Positions 57,613 to 64,000 of a stretch of DNA of 64,000 nt are shown piece after piece. Position numbers and translations under genes: made by a program. The number at the start of each line of letters is the position of its first letter. Position 1 is the stretch's first letter. The stretch comes from Bradyrhizobium canariense (GTDB lineage: Bacteria; Pseudomonadota; Alphaproteobacteria; Rhizobiales; Xanthobacteraceae). Under the pieces are notes generated by a model, which ran no database searches, was not told the DNA's origin, and saw only the letters and a list, made by a program, of their open reading frames with translations. The stretch covers positions 6,847,001 to 6,911,000 of the forward strand of contig NZ_LT629750.1 in NCBI RefSeq assembly GCF_900105125.1. Direction: 5' to 3'.

Positions 57613-58140
57613 GTGGGGATGGGACAGCTTTATCGTATGGTCGTTATGTGTTGCGTCGCGTTTCAATTAGCATCATGCGCTGGAATGGCGCCGATCGAAT
57701 CGCAATCGCGCCAAAGAGACGCGCGGCTGGCGAGACTATATTTCCTGCGCGAGAAGGCAATTATCGGCGCGATGGGAGGGACGGCCGCAGCGGCGGAAAT
57801 AAAGGTCGACGGCAAAGTCGTCGGATCGGTAACCAACGGCTCCTACTTCTTTGTCGATCGTCCGCCGGGGTCTTATAAGCTTTCTGTCAAGAACGCGATG
57901 TCCTTGGCAGCATTCGATACCGATGTACAGGTCGAAGCGGGCAGGGAATATTACTTCAATATCGGGTCCCCGATGTCGGGCGCTATCGGAACTGATTTCG
58001 CGGTTCACAGTCTTTCAGGCGGCAAGGGAGAACAGATGCGGCCTGAGTCCCCGCTATCGGTCGGCTTTTCAGGAGCAGCCTTTTTCAGCCTCGACCCCGC
58101 AACCGGCGCCGCGGAAATTGAACGGCTGAAAGCGCCATGA
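57613..58140 (+). CDS. DUF2846-type lipoprotein
   Basis: 175 residues. The signal ends in a lipobox (FQLASCAG, Cys about residue 22), so the protein is lipid-anchored in the envelope. The mature part has the DUF2846 pattern: RLYFLREKAIIGAMGGTAAAAEIKVDGKVVGSVTNGSYFFVDRPPGSYKLSV, a small beta-sandwich with a carbohydrate- or peptide-binding look. Function is unknown. Start GTG 57613 has GGAGG 7 nt upstream; ATG 57619 is also possible. GC content is lower than in most of the window, as in the protease gene next to it. Confidence 0.8.
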   Translation: MGMGQLYRMVVMCCVAFQLASCAGMAPIESQSRQRDARLARLYFLREKAIIGAMGGTAAAAEIKVDGKVVGSVTNGSYFFVDRPPGSYKLSVKNAMSLAAFDTDVQVEAGREYYFNIGSPMSGAIGTDFAVHSLSGGKGEQMRPESPLSVGFSGAAFFSLDPATGAAEIERLKAP

Positions 58141-58179
58141 GCTAAGCGCGCTTGGTGCCGTCGGGCGGATTAGTGAAGC

Positions 58180-58217
58180 GTAATCCGCCCTTCAGCGACT
58201 ATAACGAGGCGGATTAC
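58180..58217. repeat. Inverted repeat GTAATCCGCC...GGCGGATTAC
   Basis: Perfect 10-bp arms (58180-58189 and 58208-58217) surround an 18-nt spacer, between the lipoprotein and protease genes. I associate this type with dispersed rhizobial repeats, but it is the only copy here. Confidence 0.6.
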
Positions 58218-58268
58218 GGGAATAACAAAACTGGCGTCAGGGTAAAGGCACGGATAGATTTCGATATC

Positions 58269-59087
58269 ATGACCGCATCGTCTTTGCCCCCACTGCCAGG
58301 TACGGCTTCTCCCGGAACATGGAGAATGGGTACGGCCGATCATGATTTAGCTGACGGCCGCCTCGCAACCTTCGCCATTCTTAAGCGGCCGACTCCTACA
58401 TCACTTTCTCTCCTTGGCACCGGCTTCTATCTTCAGCCTCGAGGCGGCTTTGCAACCGCCGCACATGTCGCGCTGGAGGCGCAGGAGCTTCTGTCGGTGA
58501 CACCGGACTCAGTCGGAATTGCGCATACTTTGTCAAACGGTCGAACGAGATTTCTTCCAATCTGGAAATTTTTCATTCATGAATCGGCCGACGTGGCATT
58601 CGGAATTCCTCGATACGAGTTCGTCGATGAAGAAACTTGCTTAGTCTATCGAGCGAAAGTTCTTTGTTTAACGAGTGTCACCCCCGACATTGAATCTCCA
58701 ATTAGCACATGGTCGTATCCTCTTCATCAAGTGATCGGAGATGAATCGACTGGCCAATCTGTGCAACTTCAGCCCGATTTCTATAACGGCGTACTTCAGG
58801 AATATTTTTCCGGCCGTGGCCCCTCGGCGAAGTTAAAGCCGCCCTATTACCAAACAAGCATTAATCTGCACGGAGGATCGAGCGGGGGGCCGGTCTTCAA
58901 TCTCAAGGGCGAAGTTTTTGGGGTCGCATCTTGCAGCTACGATGGTGCGACTGATATCGCGTTTGTTACGCCAAGCTCCGCGCTTCTCGAACTCGAAATT
59001 CCTGAGCGCATCTCTGATGACATCGATGAAGGACCTAGAGTAAGCTTGCGAGAACTGGCTACGCGTGGTCAGATCACGGCCCGATAG
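58269..59087 (+). CDS. Trypsin-like serine protease domain protein in a lower-GC segment
   Basis: 272 residues with no signal peptide. The chymotrypsin-like triad is visible: His66 in FATAAHVALE, Asp108 in ESADVAFGI and Ser205 in HGGSSGGPVF. The final strand FGVASCSYDGATDIAFVTPSSALLEL fits the C-terminal barrel. The gene is visibly poorer in GC and has less biased third positions than its neighbours, which suggests recent transfer. I chose ATG 58269; codons back to 58152 run through a repeat. Because no export signal is present, it probably works in the cytoplasm, on unknown targets. Confidence 0.75.
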   Translation: MTASSLPPLPGTASPGTWRMGTADHDLADGRLATFAILKRPTPTSLSLLGTGFYLQPRGGFATAAHVALEAQELLSVTPDSVGIAHTLSNGRTRFLPIWKFFIHESADVAFGIPRYEFVDEETCLVYRAKVLCLTSVTPDIESPISTWSYPLHQVIGDESTGQSVQLQPDFYNGVLQEYFSGRGPSAKLKPPYYQTSINLHGGSSGGPVFNLKGEVFGVASCSYDGATDIAFVTPSSALLELEIPERISDDIDEGPRVSLRELATRGQITAR

Positions 59088-59273
59088 CAAGCGTAGCTCG
59101 GATGAGCGGAGCGGTATCCGGGATTTTATGTTTTTATTCGATCACTGCATATCGCGGCGCTCATGCGGGCTACTTGCTGAGCGATCGAGCGCCGTGCAGA
59201 CGAACGGTGCTTCTCGTCGACAGTTGAAGCCGTCCGCTCCCGGCAAACGGTCATCAGCCTTCCCGCAACGCGC

Positions 59274-61268
59274 TTACGCGTGCGTCGGCCAGTGGCGCTC
59301 GCGGAACCAGATGCGGTAGTCCGACGACATCTTGGCGCGCTGCGCCGCCGGCGCGCGCCGCTTGCAGGTTGAGGCTTCCTCGCTGTTCTCGGGGGCGCCC
59401 CACCTCAGTTCGACGCAGTCGTTCGGGTTGTAGGCCATCTCGAAATCCGCCGCGCGATCGATGACGTCCTTGAGCGACAGCGTCCATGGCGAGCCGTCGC
59501 TGCGCGTATAGGTTATCTTGCGCGAGGTCAGCTCGGAAGCGAGCACGCCCTGCAACTGGCGCTTCACGTCCTCGATGCCCTTGCCCGCCATCGCGTAGCG
59601 GTCCGCCCGCCGCGCGACATGATCGGGATAGCCCCGCACCACATCGATCGCGATCAGCAGGCGGAAATCGCGCGCCGGCGTGGAATAGTCTTCCCAGGCG
59701 CCGGTGGTCTCGAAGATCGAAGGGCCGTTCGGCATCGCGGTGTCGCCAGCCTGCTTCTGCTGATATTTTCGTCCGTTTTCGACCGAGGTGACGCGCGTCT
59801 TCACCTGCTCGTCGAGGCTGGTGATGGCGTCGGTCATCGCCTTCACCGGATCAAGCGGCTCGGGCGACATCACGTCGTCCATGCGGTCGTAAAAATCCTC
59901 GGCGCTCAGTTTCGACTGATCGAGCGAGAAGTCAGCGTATTGCGGATTCTTGCCGATCTCGGCGTTGCTTAGCCGCCGCAGCCGGCCGCTGTCGCTCACG
60001 ATCGGGCGGAAATGCTTGAAGCCGGGGCTGCCGAGCGCGGGATCGTGCACGAACAGGAAATTGCCGCGCCAGAAACGCTTGCGCGTGATCGATCCGTCCG
60101 GTTCGGCATCGACGGCGAGAAACACGCCCGGCATGCCGTTCACTTCCGGCACGCGATGCACCAGCATCAGCACGTGGCCATAGGGGTCGGCATAGACAGT
60201 CCCCGGGCGCAGCGCCTTTTGCGTCAGCGGGATGGTGTAAAAATCGGTGTTGTCGTCGCTCCCCGCCACGCGCACGGCGCCGGTGTGGACGACGTCGCCG
60301 ACGTCGCGCAGATACTCGCCGAAATTGCTCGGGCGCTTCGGCTTCGGCGGGGGCGCAGGCGCAAGGATGGGTGCCGCTGCCGTCGCGACCGGATCGGGCG
60401 GCGGCTGCTGCCGGCCGAGCAATCGCAGCAGGCCCGGCGCCGGCGCCGGAGGAGGCGCGGCGGCGGTGGGGTCTGCCGATGCGATGACGTCCTGTTCGGG
60501 CGGCGGCGGCGGACGCGTGACCTCGGGATGCTCGATGTCGAACCACTGGTAGCATTTCGGCGGCTTGCCGCCGGTGCCGCGCGAGCAATTCGAATAGCCG
60601 AACGGCAGCCCCATCTTGAAGGCGAAATAGGCGCGCAGAAAGTAGACGAAGTCGGCGCAGTCGGGGCGCAGGCCGGTCTGCACATTGTCTTCGCCGCGGC
60701 CGAGATAGTTGAACAGGAAATTGCGCGACTTGTCGCGCAGCACTTCATGCCACACCTTCCAGTTCAGATCCTGCTCCGGCGGCGCGTCGAACAGTTTTTC
60801 GATCCACGCCGAAAACAAAGCTTCGGTCGTGCTGTTCCAGGTGGCGCGCACCTTCCAGATACTTCCCGGCGGCGTCGGCAGCGGATCAGGTTTTCGCGCG
60901 CTCACGGCGATGTCGCGGGTGATCGCGCTGCAGTCCGCGGTCGCACGGTCGAGCGCCAGCGTTGCGTGCCAGGTGCCTGCGGCGGGCTCGGCAACTTCGG
61001 CGAACCAGGAATAAGGCCCGCCGCCGAGCCGGCCGGCCGATTTGGCCGCCACGCTGCCATCCGGCGCGATCAGTGAAAACGTGCCTTGAAGCGGCTTTTC
61101 GCTGACGACCATGACACGCAGCGGCGCGCCCTTCCATGGCGCGAGCGGCGACGGCACCACGGTGAGTTCTGCGGCATCGCCGCAGTTGCCGGCCGCCTGG
61201 GCCGGCGACTCCATGATCGATAAAAGCAGCAATGCCGTCGCAACAGCAGACCAGCGCGCAAGACGCAT
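59274..61268 (-). CDS. Large secreted protein with NlpC/P60-like Cys-His pair and Pro-rich insert
   Basis: 664 residues. A signal peptide (WSAVATALLLLSIMESPAQA) precedes a beta-rich N-terminal domain (residues about 35-140). RPDCADFVYFLRAYFAFKMGLPFGYSNC (Cys204) and DPYGHVLMLVHR (His365) have the arrangement of NlpC/P60-type papain-fold enzymes, where an N-terminal Cys and a distant His act together. A long Pro/Ala-rich insert separates them (about 262-320). The C-terminal part has YNPNDCVELRWGAPENSEEASTCKRR. It might cut or bind cell-wall peptides, but the pair has not been shown to be catalytic. AGGAAGG precedes ATG 61268. Confidence 0.6.
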   Translation of the reverse strand: MRLARWSAVATALLLLSIMESPAQAAGNCGDAAELTVVPSPLAPWKGAPLRVMVVSEKPLQGTFSLIAPDGSVAAKSAGRLGGGPYSWFAEVAEPAAGTWHATLALDRATADCSAITRDIAVSARKPDPLPTPPGSIWKVRATWNSTTEALFSAWIEKLFDAPPEQDLNWKVWHEVLRDKSRNFLFNYLGRGEDNVQTGLRPDCADFVYFLRAYFAFKMGLPFGYSNCSRGTGGKPPKCYQWFDIEHPEVTRPPPPPEQDVIASADPTAAAPPPAPAPGLLRLLGRQQPPPDPVATAAAPILAPAPPPKPKRPSNFGEYLRDVGDVVHTGAVRVAGSDDNTDFYTIPLTQKALRPGTVYADPYGHVLMLVHRVPEVNGMPGVFLAVDAEPDGSITRKRFWRGNFLFVHDPALGSPGFKHFRPIVSDSGRLRRLSNAEIGKNPQYADFSLDQSKLSAEDFYDRMDDVMSPEPLDPVKAMTDAITSLDEQVKTRVTSVENGRKYQQKQAGDTAMPNGPSIFETTGAWEDYSTPARDFRLLIAIDVVRGYPDHVARRADRYAMAGKGIEDVKRQLQGVLASELTSRKITYTRSDGSPWTLSLKDVIDRAADFEMAYNPNDCVELRWGAPENSEEASTCKRRAPAAQRAKMSSDYRIWFRERHWPTHA

Positions 61269-61468
61269 GTGAGCGACCTTCCTGGGGCGTCTTCGAACGT
61301 TTCGGCCCGGGGGCCAAATGACGGGATGCCGAATGACGGGAACCGGCACGATAGCGAATTAGGAGAGATCAGCCAGCATTTTGACGGCGATTTTGCGGCC
61401 CTGCGGGGAGTTCCGTGGCCGCTGATGTAGGCTGTCCAGCCTTATTTGCGGAGATTTCGCTGCGCACC

Positions 61469-61609
61469 CGTCATTCCGGGGCGATGCCACCGGGTCCGCG
61501 CGGGCGCGCGGCCCGATGACAGGCTCCGCATCGAACCCGGAATCCAAGGATTCCCCGATGTGCAATTGCACATCTGAGGTCTGGTCCTGCGGACCATCCC
61601 GGAATGACG
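61469..61609. repeat. Family A repeat, copy 5
   Basis: Outer arms GTCATTCCGGGGCGATG and ACCATCCCGGAATGAC. It contains the palindrome GATGTGCAATTGCACATC (61557-61574) and the CTGGTCCTGCGGACCA hairpin, plus an extra GC-rich internal segment. The 548-bp gap 61269-61816 holds this repeat, family B copy 3 and no gene. Confidence 0.85.
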
Positions 61610-61659
61610 GCTACGAGAGAGGGAGCGTATCGCGCCGCGGAAGGCGGACGCTTGTCTTG

Positions 61660-61742
61660 CGTCATTGCGAGGAGCAAAGCGACGAAGCAATCCAGAGTCG
61701 GATGCGGGATTCTGGATTGCTTCGCTTCGCTCGCAATGACGG
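61660..61742. repeat. Family B palindromic repeat, copy 3
   Basis: CGTCATTGCGAGGAGCAAAGCG and CTTCGCTCGCAATGACGG are the inverted ends; AAGCAATCCAGAGTC and TTCTGGATTGCTTC form the inner arms. It shares the inner ATCCAGA element with copies 1 and 2. Confidence 0.9.
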
Positions 61743-61816
61743 ATAAGTCGGTACCTTGAAAGTTTAAGCGAAGAACAAGCCCGTTCGCGTCGTCCCGGCC
61801 TGGAGCCGGGACCGCC

Positions 61817-62635
61817 TCAGTTGGCGGAGGCGACCGGCGTGACCGCCGGTGCGCCCGGGTCAAATCCGAACAGCTCGACCAGGTACTTGTAATAGTCGGG
61901 CATCTTTTCCTTCAGGTTCTCGCGCGTCTTGGGATCGTGCACCGAGTCTTGGCCGGCCAGGAAAATGCTGGCGGTCACGGCAAAGAACTCCTTGTGGTTG
62001 GTCAGCGCGTAGGTGTCCTTGGGAAGCAGATCCTTTGACTTGGCGTAGGCGTAGAACCCCTTGATGCCCAGATTGTCGAAGCCGTTCGGCATCAGCTTGG
62101 CATGATAGGCGTGGAGAAACTCGTGCAGCAGGATCGGTTCCGGTGCATAGCGCGTCATGTTCGGGCTCAGCATGATGACGCCGGTTCCGGCATCGGCGGC
62201 CAGCTCGACCATATCAGGGTTGGTCCATTGCTGCTTGTCGTGATCCCAGGTCGTGAGCCCGCGTGAGCCACGGCGGGTCCGGTCGGGCACGACGGCGCCG
62301 TAACATGCGGCGCCGGCGCCGATTTCCATGCAGGTCATCTCGCTCGCGACCAGCGGCACGGAATGAAAGAATTTCAGCACGCTCGGGCTAAATCCCGCGC
62401 TTTCGACCATATCGAGCTGGTGCTCGAGATTGTCCTTGAGCGCATCGTAATCCTTGCGCCCCGCGTATTCCGACAGGTCGAAGGTGTAGCCGCGATAGGT
62501 GTCGAAACCGGGCGGTACCGACGGCGCTGCGGCGCTGTCGGAGGGGTCGATCTGGAGCACGCGCGATCCGGCGCCGGCGGCCGTGCAGCCGAGCGCGAGA
62601 ACGATGATCGTTGAAAAGGCCAATGCGACGCGCAT
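61817..62635 (-). CDS. Secreted zinc-type metallopeptidase (HExxH)
   Basis: 272 residues. A signal peptide (MRVALAFSTIIVLALGCTAAGAG) precedes a domain with the zincin motif HEFLHAYH (His171, Glu172, His175) and a likely third ligand Glu216 in NHKEFFAVTASIFL. The segment HEFLHAYHAKLMPNGFDN resembles secreted metallopeptidases often seen near plant-associated or oligotrophic functions. The early Cys in ALGCTAAGAG could make it a lipoprotein, though the lipobox is imperfect. AGGGGA precedes ATG 62635. Substrate is unknown. Confidence 0.72.
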   Translation of the reverse strand: MRVALAFSTIIVLALGCTAAGAGSRVLQIDPSDSAAAPSVPPGFDTYRGYTFDLSEYAGRKDYDALKDNLEHQLDMVESAGFSPSVLKFFHSVPLVASEMTCMEIGAGAACYGAVVPDRTRRGSRGLTTWDHDKQQWTNPDMVELAADAGTGVIMLSPNMTRYAPEPILLHEFLHAYHAKLMPNGFDNLGIKGFYAYAKSKDLLPKDTYALTNHKEFFAVTASIFLAGQDSVHDPKTRENLKEKMPDYYKYLVELFGFDPGAPAVTPVASAN

Positions 62636-62899
62636 GATGATCCCCTGCTATCCGGTCGTCGGCCGCGAAAGACAGATCGTGGTTTTCTGCGGACGAGTGC
62701 CCGTACAATAAGCGACCGGTGTTGCGGCGCCGTTAATCCCCCGCCGCCAACCGTCTCCCGGCCGTTATGCTGGAATTAACTTAACGAAACCCGTTGGCTG
62801 CAGCGCAGCGCAAAGCCCAGCCGGCAAGGCCAGGGAATTGGGCGTGAAGGACCGCCCGGTCACGCCGCCGCTTCATCGATGCCGATCTCGTTTTCAGGG

Positions 62900-63535
62900 C
62901 GGTCGCGCAAGGCGGATGCGTCCGAATCCGGACCCGGACGCTTGACCGGCCGGTAGAAACAGGAATAGGGCGGACACATCCCGTCCCCACAAGAGGGGCG
63001 TATCGCGATCGTCACGGACGTTGGGCACGGGATGCGGTGGACGCGGCAGCGTCGGGCGCGCGACTGAACTCGCAGGGCGGCTTCATTTGGAGTTCGTGAG
63101 CGATCAGGGTGCGCAGACGAACGGCGCTGTTTCCGTCTTTGCTGAAGTTGTCGTGCGGGCCCAAAACCCGGCGAAGCCTCTTGGCGAAGACGGGTTGCGG
63201 ACGGTGAAGCCGTGTGGTCCTGGCACCCGTTGCTGGTGTCAAGTTGGCGGAGGTGTTGCGAGCCCAACCGGGACTCGACGCGCCCCATTCGTCAACGACG
63301 GTGACAAGACGAATTCGTCGCCGAGGAGAGCGCGGAATAGACCGTTAAAACCATTGCGCAGGGAAGGCCGGGTGAACCCGGTGAACCTGTGGTGACGACA
63401 CTCGTGTGCCACTACCACCACCGCACACGGGGCTGCGGGTGCAGCGGGCACCCGGCTTTCCCTGCGCCCTCTGTTTCCTTTGGGCGAATAATTCCTGCAC
63501 AACTCGGGCGCCGCGCGCCGCGGGATCGCGGATGT
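62900..63535. other. Gene-free, highly structured element, possibly a dispersed repeat or RNA
   Basis: The gap 62636-63881 has no gene I can support. Its centre contains strong secondary-structure signals: TGGCACC...TGGTGTCA, CGTGTGC (63403-63409) with GCACACG (63423-63429), GCTGC/GCAGC around GGGT (63432-63445), all inside a 19-bp stem formed by 63356-63374 and 63449-63467 with one G-U pair. A T-rich stretch follows at 63468-63482. From memory, closely similar sequences are widespread in Bradyrhizobium-type genomes; I could not check that here. Small open frames within it look like by-products. Confidence 0.5.
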
Positions 63536-63545
63536 GTGTGTTCTC

Positions 63546-63693
63546 CGTCATTCCGGGGCGATGCGTAGGGACGCAGCATCCAGCCTCGGTCATTCCGGGA
63601 TGGTCCGAAGGACCAGACCTCAGATGCGCAATCGCGCATCGGGGAATCTCGAGATTCCGGGTTCGATGCTCCCGCATCGCCCCGGAATGACGG
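63546..63693. repeat. Family A repeat, copy 6 (inverted order)
   Basis: Outer arms GTCATTCCGGGGCGATGCG and CGCCCCGGAATGACGG. The inner palindrome reads GATGCGCAATCGCGCATC (63623-63640), preceded by TGGTCCGAAGGACCAG, the reverse orientation of copies 2 and 5. Confidence 0.85.
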
Positions 63694-63881
63694 CTTCGGA
63701 TACTTGCGCCGTCCCGGCCTTGAGCCGGGGCCCATGACCACGGATATCAGTTGTTGCGCCACGCTGGGGCCTCGATCTTCTCGACGATGCACATCGGTGG
63801 TTGGGTCCCGGCGCCTGTGCGCCATTGCGCACAAGGCCGGGACGATGGGCATAGAGCAAGGCGAGATCGGGAAAAAGCGCG

Positions 63882-64000
63882 ATGGTCGAAAAACGATGGC
63901 ACAATTCGCGGCGAAAGGTTTTGCGCGTGGCAGTCGGCGGGATACCCGCAGCGCTGTTGTTTCGGATATCGCAAACCGCAGCCGCGGATAAAATGACGCG
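63882..64000 (+). CDS. Start of a secreted protein gene running off the window
   Basis: Reading from ATG 63882, the frame is open to the end: a short basic head with MVEKRWHNSRRKVLRVAVGG, then IPAALLFRISQTAAADKMTR. This looks like a signal peptide of about 36 residues with twin basic residues and a possible AAAD cleavage. The rest lies outside the window. Only a purine-rich GGGAAAAAG lies upstream, so the start is tentative. Confidence 0.35.
   Translation, partial: MVEKRWHNSRRKVLRVAVGGIPAALLFRISQTAAADKMT

Noticed and set aside
62860..63395. Small proteins encoded in the gap 62860-63395 on either strand
   Set aside because: Codon use is poor, there are no ribosome-binding sites, and the frames lie across the structured element; they look like by-products of it.
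1..64000. tRNA, rRNA, tmRNA, insertion-sequence transposases, integrases or prophage genes
   Set aside because: None could be recognised on either strand; the repeats found are short, palindromic and lack coding capacity.

Overview
The window looks like a chromosomal stretch of a Bradyrhizobium-type alphaproteobacterium (Nitrobacteraceae). The grounds are the high GC content, the GC-rich third codon positions, a rhizobial glycerol ABC-transporter operon (glpSTPQUV order), several families of short palindromic intergenic repeats that I associate with this group, and the many small proteins and acyl-CoA enzymes. This assignment is inference; no rRNA or tRNA gene is present to test it.

Layout. 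1-8.5 kb: tail of a D-2-hydroxyacid dehydrogenase, a CsbD stress protein, a His-rich cupin, an enoyl-CoA hydratase, an amidohydrolase divergent from a Tat-exported alpha/beta hydrolase, a VOC protein, and a MATE pump divergent from a TetR regulator. 8.5-15 kb: small secreted proteins, an OmpA-domain protein divergent from a caspase-like/peptidoglycan-binding protein with two CRP-like sites between them, a Met-rich secreted protein, a YcaQ-type DNA glycosylase, a DUF2809 protein and a histone-H1-like protein. 15-21 kb: an SDR, an MFS transporter, and a DUF4173-response regulator-histidine kinase operon on the minus strand. 21.6-26.7 kb: an RND efflux operon ending with its TetR regulator. 26.8-33.8 kb: a flavin reductase and a beta-oxidation cluster (FadE-type dehydrogenase, thiolase, FadB-type bifunctional enzyme, thioesterase). 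34.3-43.1 kb: glpR-glpD-glpSTPQUV for glycerol/glycerol-3-phosphate use. 43-48.7 kb: an uncharacterised protein, a TPR protein, an old-yellow-enzyme reductase, a DUF1993 protein and a lytic transglycosylase. 48.9-54.4 kb: a three-subunit molybdenum hydroxylase, a YghU-type glutathione transferase and a Tat-exported hydrolase with a Cys nucleophile. 54.5-62.6 kb: small proteins, a second flavin reductase, an acyl-CoA dehydrogenase, a DUF2846 lipoprotein, a low-GC trypsin-like protease, a large secreted NlpC/P60-like protein and a secreted zincin. 62.6-63.9 kb: no convincing gene, but a long, highly structured element. A gene beginning at 63882 runs off the end.

How genes fit together. The glp block takes up glycerol, oxidises glycerol-3-phosphate to dihydroxyacetone phosphate and is probably repressed by its own GlpR; no glycerol kinase lies in the window. 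The fad block holds the acyl-CoA dehydrogenase, hydratase/hydroxyacyl dehydrogenase and thiolase steps of one beta-oxidation turn. The two efflux systems each sit beside a TetR gene and inverted-repeat operators.

Most unusual points: a structured intergenic element near 63.0-63.5 kb; a solitary 32-nt sequence resembling a type I-C CRISPR repeat at 14791; complementary degeneracy of the two glycerol-transporter ATPases; an intergenic repeat that appears to have duplicated the ribosome-binding site and start of the RND pump gene; and a palindrome inside a dispersed repeat family showing compensatory base changes. No CRISPR array, cas gene, transposase, prophage or rRNA/tRNA gene was seen.
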